From: Chondrosia reniformis
Lineage: Eukaryota; Porifera; Demospongiae; Chondrillida; Chondrillidae
Assembly: GCA_947172415.1 (NCBI GenBank)
Contig: OX359190.1
Location: 9,672,001 to 9,736,000 of the forward strand
Length of the DNA: 64,000 bases
Direction: 5' to 3'
How positions within the stretch are numbered: position 1 is the stretch's first letter; each line of letters opens with the position of its first letter. Shown here piece by piece: positions 1 to 10,624 of this stretch. The translations under genes were made by a program, and so were the position numbers. The notes under the pieces were generated by a model, which was given only the letters and a program-made list of their open reading frames with translations, did no database searches and was not told the DNA's origin.

Positions 1-166
1 TTGCGTTCATAAAAAGTATCCTAATCTATTGAGACTCAGCAACAATTGTATTTAAAACAAAATGGAGGTCTTCATCAGCATAACAATAATACAATAGGGG
101 CATGGAGTTAATTGGACTCTTAATGAATTTGTTTAATCCATGAATGTTAATGTTTGTTGTATATCC

Positions 167-3100
167 TTTGTATAGTGCTGCATGGGGCAATATAGTCCTA
201 GTGTGCAACTTTGTATAGTACTGCATGGGGCAATATAGTCCTAGTGTGCAACTTTGTATAGTGCTGCATGGGGCAATATAGTCCTAGTGTGCAACTTTGT
301 ATAGTGCTGCATGGGGCAATATAGTCCTAGTGTGCAACTTTGTATAGTACTGCATGGGGCAATATAGTCCTAGTGTGCAACTTTGTATAGTGCTGCATGG
401 GGCAATATAGTCCTAGTGTGCAACTTTGTATAGTGCTGCATGGGGCAATATAGTCCTAGTGTGCAACTTTGTATAGTGCTGCATGGGGCAATATAGTCCT
501 AGTGTGCAACTTTGTATAGTGCTGCATGGGGCAATATAGTCCTAGTGTGCAACTTTGTATAGTGCTGCATGGGGCAATATAGTCCTAGTGTGCAACTTTG
601 TATAGTACTGCATGGGGCAATATAGCCCTAGTGTGCAACTTTGTATAGTGCTGCATGGGGCAATATAGCCCTAGTGTGCAACTTTGTATAGTGCTGCATG
701 GGGCAATATAGCCCTAGTGTGCAACTTTGTATAGTGCTGCATGGGGCAATATAGTCCTAGTGTGCAACTTTGTATAGTACTGCATGGGGCAATATAGTCC
801 TAGTGTGCAACTTTGTATAGTACTGCATGGGGCAATATAGTCCTAGTGTGCAACTTTGTATAGTACTGCATGGGGCAATATAGCCCTAGTGTGCAACTTT
901 GTATAGTGCTGCATGGGGCAATATAGCCCTAGTGTGCAACTTTGTATAGTACTGCATGGGGCAATATAGCCCTAGTGTGCAACTTTGTATAGTGCTGCAT
1001 GGGGCAATATAGCCCTAGTGTGCAACTTTGTATAGTGCTGCATGGGGCAATATAGCCCTAGTGTGCAACTTTGTATAGTGCTGCATGGGGCAATATAGCC
1101 CTAGTGTGCAACTTTGTATAGTGCTGCATGGGGCAATATAGCCCTAGTGTGCAACTTTGTATAGTGCTGCATGGGGCAATATAGTCCTAGTGTGCAACTT
1201 TGTATAGTACTGCATGGGGCAATATAGTCCTAGTGTGCAACTTTGTATAGTACTGCATGGGGCAATATAGTCCTAGTGTGCAACTTTGTATAGTGCTGCA
1301 TGGGGCAATATAGTCCTAGTGTGCAACTTTGTATAGTGCTGCATGGGGCAATATAGTCCTAGTGTGCAACTTTGTATAGTACTGCATGGGGCAATATAGT
1401 CCTAGTGTGCAACTTTGTATAGTGCTGCATGGGGCAATATAGTCCTAGTGTGCAACTTTGTATAGTGCTGCATGGGGCAATATAGTCCTAGTGTGCAACT
1501 TTGTATAGTGCTGCATGGGGCAATATAGTCCTAGTGTGCAACTTTGTATAGTGCTGCATGGGGCAATATAGTCCTAGTGTGCAACTTTGTATAGTGCTGC
1601 ATGGGGCAATATAGTCCTAGTGTGCAACTTTGTATAGTACTGCATGGGGCAATATAGCCCTAGTGTGCAACTTTGTATAGTGCTGCATGGGGCAATATAG
1701 CCCTAGTGTGCAACTTTGTATAGTGCTGCATGGGGCAATATAGCCCTAGTGTGCAACTTTGTATAGTGCTGCATGGGGCAATATAGTCCTAGTGTGCAAC
1801 TTTGTATAGTACTGCATGGGGCAATATAGCCCTAGTGTGCAACTTTGTATAGTGCTGCATGGGGCAATATAGTCCTAGTGTGCAACTTTGTATAGTACTG
1901 CATGGGGCAATATAGTCCTAGTATGCAACTTTGTATAGTACTGCATGGGGCAATATAGTCCTAGTGTGCAACTTTGTATAGTACTGCATGGGGCAATATA
2001 GTCCTAGTGTGCAACTTTGTATAGTACTGCATGGGGCAATATAGTCCTAGTGTGCAACTTTGTATAGTACTGCATGGGGCAATATAGCCCTAGTGTGCAA
2101 CTTTGTATAGTGCTGCATGGGGCAATATAGCCCTAGTGTGCAACTTTGTATAGTGCTGCATGGGGCAATATAGCCCTAGTGTGCAACTTTGTATAGTGCT
2201 GCATGGGGCAATATAGCCCTAGTGTGCAACTTTGTATAGTGCTGCATGGGGCAATATAGCCCTAGTGTGCAACTTTGTATAGTGCTGCATGGGGCAATAT
2301 AGTCCTAGTGTGCAACTTTGTATAGTACTGCATGGGGCAATATAGTCCTAGTGTGCAACTTTGTATAGTGCTGCATGGGGCAATATAGTCCTAGTGTGCA
2401 ACTTTGTATAGTGCTGCATGGGGCAATATAGTCCTAGTGTGCAACTTTGTATAGTGCTGCATGGGGCAATATAGTCCTAGTGTGCAACTTTGTATAGTAC
2501 TGCATGGGGCAATATAGTCCTAGTGTGCAACTTTGTATAGTGCTGCATGGGGCAATATAGTCCTAGTGTGCAACTTTGTATAGTGCTGCATGGGGCAATA
2601 TAGTCCTAGTGTGCAACTTTGTATAGTGCTGCATGGGGCAATATAGTCCTAGTGTGCAACTTTGTATAGTGCTGCATGGGGCAATATAGTCCTAGTGTGC
2701 AACTTTGTATAGTGCTGCATGGGGCAATATAGTCCTAGTGTGCAACTTTGTATAGTACTGCATGGGGCAATATAGTCCTAGTGTGCAACTTTGTATAGTG
2801 CTGCATGGGGCAATATAGCCCTAGTGTGCAACTTTGTATAGTGCTGCATGGGGCAATATAGCCCTAGTGTGCAACTTTGTATAGTGCTGCATGGGGCAAT
2901 ATAGTCCTAGTGTGCAACTTTGTATAGTACTGCATGGGGCAATATAGCCCTAGTGTGCAACTTTGTATAGTGCTGCATGGGGCAATATAGTCCTAGTGTG
3001 CAACTTTGTATAGTACTGCATGGGGCAATATAGTCCTAGTGTGCAACTTTGTATAGTACTGCATGGGGCAATATAGTCCTAGTGTGCAACTTTGTATAGT

Positions 3101-3348
3101 ACTGCATGGGGCAATATAGTCCTAGTGTGCAACTTTGTATAGTACTGCATGGGGCAATATAGTCCTAGTGTGCAACTTTGTATAGTGCTGCATGGGGCAA
3201 TATAGCCCTAGTGTGCAACTTTGTATAGTGCTGCATGGGGCAATATAGTCCTAGTGTGCAACTTTGTATAGTGCTGCATGGGGCAATATAGTCCTAGTGT
3301 GCAACTTTGTATAGTACTGCATGGGGCAATATAGTCCTAGTGTGCAAC
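167..3348. repeat. 43-bp tandem satellite, 74 units
   Basis: Seventy-four head-to-tail units of exactly 43 bp fill this interval; the first starts at 167, the last at 3306, and the spacing shows no indels. Units differ almost only at two places: unit base 11 (G or A) and unit base 31 (T or C). The order of these variants is itself repeated. Units 29-44 (from 1371) and units 55-70 (from 2489) show nearly the same series of variants 26 units (1118 bp) apart, so the array grew in blocks as well as by single units. A unit length that is not a multiple of three, and stops in the frames I checked, argue against coding. Function unknown. Confidence 0.97.
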
Positions 3349-3850
3349 TGCATACGGTGAACTCAAATCAATAATAATAATAATAGACACGTATATTTAC
3401 AGTATACGGTATATACACAACTTTTATTGGCAATTCATCATTTTGCTGTAGAGACTTTAGCACATACAATGCTCAATCATTCCTACATACCTCTCTACTA
3501 GAATGGGGTGCTCCCCGTAAGTAAAGGGCCTGCTTCCTGGAGTTCTACCTGAGAGCGGTGGACGAGAAAGCGCCTCCTTTTGAAAGTTTGCATATCTATA
3601 AACATAAATGAATGTATCATTCTCCTGATGCTGGCTAGTTCCACGTTAGAACAATCTTTAATTATTACTAAAAAAAGCTAACTTCTTGTCGTCGATAGTT
3701 ATTCGTCTGAGGTCACGTGGTGTAAGTAGCTGTGATGACTGAAAAGTCCGAGACAGTGGCGTACACGACGGTCTTTCTTCTGAAAACATTTTGCAAACCA
3801 CCTCCTACGCAGCCATTTTTTTCCGGGAGATACGTAGCAACGAAATTAAA
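3349..3850. other. spacer between satellite and nitrilase gene
   Basis: No gene seen. It holds a short AATAAT run just after the satellite and a somewhat GC-richer stretch from about 3500 that probably contains the promoter of the nitrilase gene. No clear TATA box was found. Confidence 0.4.
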
Positions 3851-4696
3851 ATGGCGGAGATTGGAGTAACCCATGGCCAGAAAAACTTTTACGTTGTCTC
3901 CATCTTTCAAGGTACTCCCGAAGTTGGGAAGAAAGAAAATAACTTGAAAAAGATGAAATCTATGATAAAGAATGCAAGTGTCATGAACTCTGACCTCATC
4001 GTCTTTCCAGAGCTATTTTTGACCGGTTATTCCATAACTCGAGAACAATTGACCGATTTAGCCGAAACGTCAGCAGGCCCGTCCAATGACGAAGTAGCCA
4101 AATACGCCAAGGAGTATAAAATAGCTGTAATCTATGGTTATCCAGAGAAAGTTGAACATGACGGGAAAATTACATATTTCAACTCTGCCAAGCTAATTGA
4201 TAAAAATGGAGAAAGTCGAGGAGACTACAGAAAGATTCATCCTTGGGGCAATGAAGATAAACTCTTTTGTGCTGGAGACAAGTTAGCCATTGTTGACTTG
4301 GATGGTCTCAAAGTTGGCATCATAATCTGCTACGACATCCATTTTGCTGAGCTCTTTGTTGCCATGGTAACAAAGGGGGTTAATATAATCATTTGTGCAT
4401 CTGCCATTCCTACTGGTTATCCGGCTACCACCCAACTTGTTCCAGGATGTAGAGCTTTAGAGAGTAAAGTCTATGTTGTTTTAGCAAACCAGTGTGGAAT
4501 CGATATCAATGGAGAGCATTTCATAGGAGAGTCCTGCATTTGTAAGCCAAATGGGATTGACTTGATCCGGGCAGGAAATGAAGAATGTCTGTTGACAGCA
4601 ACAATTGATACAGAGCAGTGCCATAGCTTGGGAAGTGATCCCATTTTAAGGGATAGAAGACCTGATTTATACAAGAAGCTACTCTATGACGTATAA
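3851..4696 (+). CDS. carbon-nitrogen hydrolase (nitrilase superfamily), intronless
   Basis: A single uninterrupted 281-residue reading frame of the nitrilase/amidase superfamily, enzymes that hydrolyse non-peptide C-N bonds of amides, carbamoyl groups or nitriles. All three catalytic residues are visible: Glu54 in FPELFLTGY, Lys128 in YRKIHPW and Cys160 in IICYDIHFAEL. The Cys motif has His where many relatives have Arg. The length fits a one-domain member. The start is the ATG at 3851; the frame is open for 20 codons upstream but without an ATG, and this ATG lies in an AAAATGGCGG context. The substrate cannot be told from sequence. Resemblance is closest, from memory, to bacterial-type amidase members of the superfamily, and lack of introns is unusual beside its multi-exon neighbours, so bacterial transfer or retroposition are both possible. 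No signal peptide is seen. Confidence 0.9.
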   Translation: MAEIGVTHGQKNFYVVSIFQGTPEVGKKENNLKKMKSMIKNASVMNSDLIVFPELFLTGYSITREQLTDLAETSAGPSNDEVAKYAKEYKIAVIYGYPEKVEHDGKITYFNSAKLIDKNGESRGDYRKIHPWGNEDKLFCAGDKLAIVDLDGLKVGIIICYDIHFAELFVAMVTKGVNIIICASAIPTGYPATTQLVPGCRALESKVYVVLANQCGIDINGEHFIGESCICKPNGIDLIRAGNEECLLTATIDTEQCHSLGSDPILRDRRPDLYKKLLYDV

Positions 4697-7138
4697 GGAG
4701 CCAAAGAACTTATATCAGTACTACATATTTCAATGGAATTATGACTTTTCTTGGATTCTATTTTTAGGCCGATTTGAGTTTTGTACTTTACATTATCACT
4801 GATCATTCATTAGTTTTATAAGCGTTGAGTACGCATGTGGTTGCAGTAAGATGTAAGTAGACCAATAAGTTTATCTCGTGGGAGTACATACATGTCCCCA
4901 TTATCTAGTTGAAAACTGCCCCCTCTCCTCCCCATTTCTGCTGCCTATACATGGTACATATATGGTTTGTAATTTTATCACTTTCAAACTTAGCGGTTAG
5001 TTTATGTCATAAAAGGCCTGGCTCTTTTATACTCATTGATGGCCACAATCCCCTGTCCTCAGTAGTGGCATTTATGATGAATGGAACAATCCAGTCCTCC
5101 CAAGTCTTAATATGGTGGTGTTGCAGTATATCCAGACTTTTGAACCATTCAGAGCGACAAATAGCAATCAATATCCTTATCAGGCCAGAGCTGGTAAATA
5201 GCTATTGGTGCATATTTCCTATAGGTTTGAGACAATTCAGATGCTATCACTTAAGGTGGTATACTACTATTATTAGAATCCCTATAAAGCAGTTGTGTAT
5301 CCAGCTCTCTCTAAAGATAGATCAATTCATAGATGCATTCAGATTTCCCTATAAATACCTTTTACTCGTAGATCAGTGTTTTTTGACCACATTGTTAAAA
5401 TATACATATGCAATGATAAAATGATGGCTATGTATACATATGTATTATACAAACTTTGTGAATGGGCTAAAGTTGGCTTTACTTTTAAAGGAGACCTGTA
5501 ATGCATTCTGTTAATATAGTTCAATGGTCTTAACCCTTGTCACTTGATTAATAGTGTCCAAATTAAGGATTATATTGTAAACTGAATCCTTATGTGGATT
5601 GTTATACAGTGTTGCCATAATGTATGTCATGCAGTCAACTAATTACCTGCTATGCAAGAAATTCATCTTCAATGGACTGTTCGGGCACTCCTTATATTTA
5701 ACATAACCATTAATAGACATATATACAGACAAACCCGCCCCAGCCCTATGTGAATCTAAAGGTATTAGGAAAGGAAGGAAAGTAATAGAATAGCTTCAAA
5801 ATTAGTAAGAAAAATTTTAATTGACTGAAGGAAGGATTGTCATACATGTATACCAATCCATACCTATATGTGTATATATGGACATTCTTTTTAAGCGGCC
5901 TGGTTATATATTATATACGTAGAAGTGGATTTGATTCCAAATGTATCAGTAAATTGTATACTGAAAATATAGACGCTGTATACTTTCCCTAATTATATAT
6001 GTACTTCCCACCCTGGAATAAAATTAGCATCTTTAATTCACACTTTATTAACAAAAGATGTCAAAGAAGAGAAGAAAATGTACGTATACCCTTGGCCATG
6101 CACTGTATATTAGAACCTTTGTGTGTATTCTTTGGCAGTAATGCTTATATGTAATTGAGCCATTTATCAAAACCAGTGGCACCTTTACATAGAGAATACA
6201 CACATTGTACATATATATACATAGAAGTGAACACAATTGTTATACGTCTATAGGCGTTACCAATGAATATACATACATGATACCAAATTGATCACCCATC
6301 CGTAGGTGATTTCATTATGCAATACTGCAAATGTAAAAATATATATTGCTGGTGCAGGTATATCTGTATATGATAAAGCTGAAGAAGACATCTGCATTTA
6401 AATGTCCAATTTAGGACTAATAGACTATGTAATTATTGGTGAGGCTCAATAAAACTGGTTATATATAAATAAATGAATATTAAATTAAAGCTTTTACAAA
6501 TTGCAAAAATGTGGAAGCAATTGTATACTTTAATAGTCCTATTATGAGTACATCAACAACATATATATTGGAATTTCGATTCATTCCTATAAACATTTGG
6601 TTGTATAGCTTAGAGATGTCATATCAATATCAGGTCATGTATCACTTTCCTTGTGTCTAGACGAGACTGTGTTAGCTATTGACCATGTGTTTACTGTGGT
6701 AGATAACATCCCCAGTGTGGACTGTGTTATCAGTTGAAAATTAACCTCCTTCTACCCTGATAAAGCCTAGCAACACCTTCTGGTATATACCATAGAAATA
6801 ACAATCACTTACACTGTTAACTGGCTTCTGGTAGATTGAGTATGAATACTGTATTATTGCACCATGAATTGGGTACTATAAATATATAATATCAACAGAA
6901 GTCAGTGAAGCTCTAATTTTCCAGTAGGAAGACGTGTATCTCACAGTAGAGAAGATAGTTGTTACAAAACAAAGCTTAAGAGTCAGTTATACATCAGTTA
7001 CATATTTGGACATTTGAGAGAGCTAGCTAGGACGACTAATCTTGTTAGTGAAAGAGCAGTAATATTACCAATCTGTGCTGAATTTGAAGACTATTGAAAT
7101 AATTCTTTCTGCTCAATATTTCAGCTATAGTAGAAACA
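4697..7138. other. AT-rich spacer without recognised gene
   Basis: About 2.4 kb of AT-rich DNA between the nitrilase gene and the cysteine-rich protein gene. One long open frame (about 4909-5424) starts without an ATG and has no recognisable motif, so it is treated as chance. The last 260 bases should include the promoter and 5' UTR of the next gene. Confidence 0.5.
6877..6884 (+). promoter_or_regulatory. possible TATA box of the cysteine-rich gene
   Basis: TATAAATA lies about 260 bp before the start codon of the secreted cysteine-rich protein. The region is AT-rich, so the match could be chance. Confidence 0.3.
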
Positions 7139-10100
7139 ATGAAGCTGTTTCTTATTTCCCTTCTCTTTGGAACGCTAATAGCCGTAAGTGGCTCACTCAG
7201 AGATGATTAATTGCTACCAGCTCAATTTTACATGCCACTTATATTGTGTAATAGTTAGAGAATGTCCTCAGAGAATTTGAATTTGTATGTCTTACAGTTT
7301 ATATATTTGTATCTGTCGTACTGTGGTACAAGTATATATATTACAATATAAGTCTGCGTCTGTATTCTCTAACACCTGCAGTTTACTGTTAGTCAATGCC
7401 CACCAGACTTGTCTTGTGATGTTCCGAAATTTCTGAACAGTTCAGTCTGTGAGTGTCAGTGTCCTCCACTGCCATGTGAGGTGAACCAGACCACGTGTGA
7501 CTGCGTGTGTAACAAAACCAACGAGGACTGTGATCCCTTTGGAGACTCTGGAGTTAGTCATAATACATACATTATATCTTACATTATATATTACATATAT
7601 GCATGGGCACTATAATAATAATAATATATTGTACATAATATCTTATATACATAATGATATTTATATGTAAATATTTATTACTGCATGGTCCTCCATCAAT
7701 TATTAGTTCTTATCCTCTATAATTGAAACCTAACATTATAAAAATATAGCTGAAATGATTGCATTAGTCAATTATAAACTATTTTTGGGATGGTACGTGA
7801 CTGAAGAAGACCCCCTGGGTCGAAACGTTTGACGAAGAAACGAAAACAAACTGCATTTTTAAATGCTCAAAAGTCGAAGGATGTACCATCCCAAAGATAA
7901 GTTTAACACAGTTAAAAGTAATCCTTATTCAATTATAAACTAATTAACTATACAAGATAGGAGCATGTTTAAATTTGGCTGTGCATATATATATATATTT
8001 ATGGCATATTTTTGTCTATAAATGTAGTTTGTATTGAATCCTTTCACGTGTCAATGCTTCTGTATTCCACCAACCTGTGACAGCCGATATGAGGAGTTCA
8101 ACCTGGAGTTGTGCAAGTGTGAAAGCCTGCCCTCCTGTCCTGAAGTCGATAACACAACATGTCCAATTGGTGAGGTGTTTACTCTCAGAATCTGTGGGTG
8201 TGAACCCATTTGCGAAATAACTTGTGAGGTATGGATCTATATAGGAGGGTCTCTCAGTCTGTATTTTGTGATCCTTAACTTTTATGTACAGTTACCACAT
8301 CTGATCATAAAGATTATTACTGTATACATAAATATGGTCAGAATATTGCTCAATGGCATGCATCTATGATGCAATCTTAGCAATATGAGGGATTACACAT
8401 GATCATATACATAGTATATATTTGATTTAATTTATATATATGATATATAGATTTATTTTTTATATATATTTAGCTTGCTATGATTCACTCAACTTATTTT
8501 AATGTTACTATTAATATGAACCACATATCTGAATTTATAATATAGCCCTGATATAGATTGTTCATATATGAGATGCATGAAATTTATATATTCTGTGTTC
8601 ATTTTAAATATTCTTTACTACACTCTATTTCATAGTCTCCTAAAGTAGTAGACTTTGATTCCTGCTCTTGTGCATGCCCTCCAAGTCTCCATGGGATGCA
8701 GTCCAAATGCCCTCCACCATTCGTCTTTGACGGTGATACCTGCAATTGTGGCTGCCCTCTGCTGAACTGTATCCCACCTCAGGTAAGCACTCTACATAGT
8801 CTCTATAATTATCTATCTACACATAATGAATGCATATATGTATATATCTATTGTGAATCATGAATTGCTACGGATATATAAGCTCAAGACTACTTATTAA
8901 TATAATCAACTAAACCTAGCAATGGACTTCTATATATGATATATATACATACACCCAATATACACATATGTGTGTGTGTATATAAATAATAAGATGAGGT
9001 CAATTAGTCCAAACTCAATTAAAGATTTTGAATCAATTGCACATGTTTGGATTATTAAGCTATTGTTTTGTAAGGTTACATGGTATATTTAGATCGCATG
9101 ATGTAATCTTATAAGATTCTATTTATAGGTCCCAAACAACTCTACCTGTATGTGTGAGTGCCCCAAAGTCATTACATGTCCAATCGGCTTTGTTTTTGAT
9201 GATGACATCACTTGTGACTGCGTAATAAATTGTTCCATTTCTGAGTGTCCTGATGGAAGGGTACTGGATCCCCTAATGTGTGCCTGTGTCTGTGAAGATG
9301 TGCAGGAGTGTTGTGAAGGGAGAAGCTTCAACCCCGACACCTGTGACTGCGAGTGTCCGGAAGTAAAATCCTGTCCGGCAGGATATCAGTGGGATAGCAA
9401 TGCCTGCGACTGTGAATGTACTGCCTTGCAATCCGAAGGGGCCTGGCTGGATAAATCTAGAGAATGTTGGGGAGATCACTATAAGGTGTTTAGCATCTTC
9501 AGCTGTGGATGCGAGTGCCCCAGGTACATTGATTGCCCAAGCAGGAAAGTAATGAACCAACATAGCTGTCGCTGTGAATGTCCTAATGTGACATGCCCCT
9601 CCCACAAGACGTTTGATCACAGCAATTGTGAGTGTCAGTGTCCAGTTATGCAAGATTGTCACAGAGGGAGAGTCTTTAATGCACAAACCTGCAAGTGTGA
9701 GTGCGAGCAATCTCCGGATTGTGGACCTGGTCAGTTCTTCAATGAACGGTACTGTAGATGCGAGTGTAGTGGCAATCATCATTGCTCTGGGGGAAAGCGC
9801 TACAATTACCACAGCTGTCAATGTGAGTGCAAGAGGAAGGACTGTCCGACAGGAAAGTACTTTGATAGTAACTCTTGTGAATGTCGATGTTCACCAAAGC
9901 AGTGTCCTTCAGGGAAGCAAATGGATTCTGATTCCTGCGAATGTGAATGCCCCAGGAAGTATTCTTGTCAAAGAGGACAGAGCTGGAACAGTGACAGCTG
10001 CTCTTGTGAGACAGTATGCCACAGAAGACGCTGTTCCCATGGATACGAGTGGGATGATGATGAGTGTGACTGCAGATGTTCTCTGACCTGTGGAGGATTC

Positions 10101-10624
10101 ACAAAGCTCGATGAAGACAGATGCAGATGCAAGCAATACAATCCTCGCATAGTCTGTCCTTCCTTGAACACAGATCACTGGTGTGCAAAGGGATTGGACA
10201 TCTACAATGTACTGTGCTAGTAAGTAAACATACCATATAAGGCATGCAGTCAATCAATATATACCAACACACATATATATACAGCATTAGTGGTGCCATC
10301 TGTATATAAGTATACAAGTCATAAAGTAACTTTGTATATACAGTATTTATTAACACATAAAGACTATACGGGAATATTAATTTTATTATATAATGCAGTA
10401 TTGTCTGACATCATAATCTTAAGGAACCACTAGTTTACTTTCTTGTATCCTCTCTCTCTCCCTCAAACAGCTGGGATAGGAGCAGTCGGGAGTGCTTGCC
10501 AAAGTGTTGTTATCCAGCTGCCAGTGGACGTTCTCGCCGTACCCTTAGCAACCCGCTATACTGCTTTGGGATCCATGGGGAAAGTCAGTGTGAACGAGCA
10601 AGCTCATGTCAGTGGCTTTGCTAA
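7139..10624 (+). CDS. secreted cysteine-rich protein with CxCxC repeats
   Basis: Six exons join in phase: 7139-7183, 7382-7552, 8028-8228, 8636-8782, 9129-10219 and 10471-10624, giving about 602 residues. Exon 1 is a hydrophobic signal peptide (MKLFLISLLFGTLIA). The rest is a long run of short modules, each about 22-27 residues, with pattern C-x-C-x-C-P, a few residues, C-P-x-G-x-x-(F/Y/W)-(D/N), then C-x-C again; at least 14 are seen. The CxCxC spacing recalls Balbiani-ring-type repeats and the C-terminal tails of VEGF-C/D. No growth-factor domain is present. The last exon adds a non-repeat, cysteine-containing tail ending in CQWLC. The splice at 10219 splits a TAC codon so that an apparent TAG stop at 10218 is removed by a GTAAGT donor. 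Likely an extracellular structural or binding protein; partner unknown. Confidence 0.88.
7785..7894. repeat. inverted-repeat element, family B copy 1
   Basis: Twelve-base perfect inverted arms (7785-7796 and 7883-7894) enclose a segment with CTGAAGAAGACCCC followed by GGGTCGAAACG. Related sequence occurs at 33133-33210, 53777-53930, 60955-61030 and 62440-62590. It lies in intron 2 of the cysteine-rich gene. The CTGANGA, hairpin, GAAA order resembles a hammerhead ribozyme core, but the helix III and cleavage-site positions do not fit well, so only the repeat call is firm. Confidence 0.7.

Noticed and set aside
167-3348. CRISPR array
   Set aside because: Units are contiguous and near-identical with no unique spacers, in a eukaryotic context.
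4909-5424. 171-codon open frame
   Set aside because: No ATG start, AT-rich, no recognisable motif, and no splice or promoter support.
9273-9821. Long minus-strand frame inside the cysteine-rich gene (also 9613-10086 on plus)
   Set aside because: Shadows of the biased, repetitive coding sequence of the secreted cysteine-rich protein.
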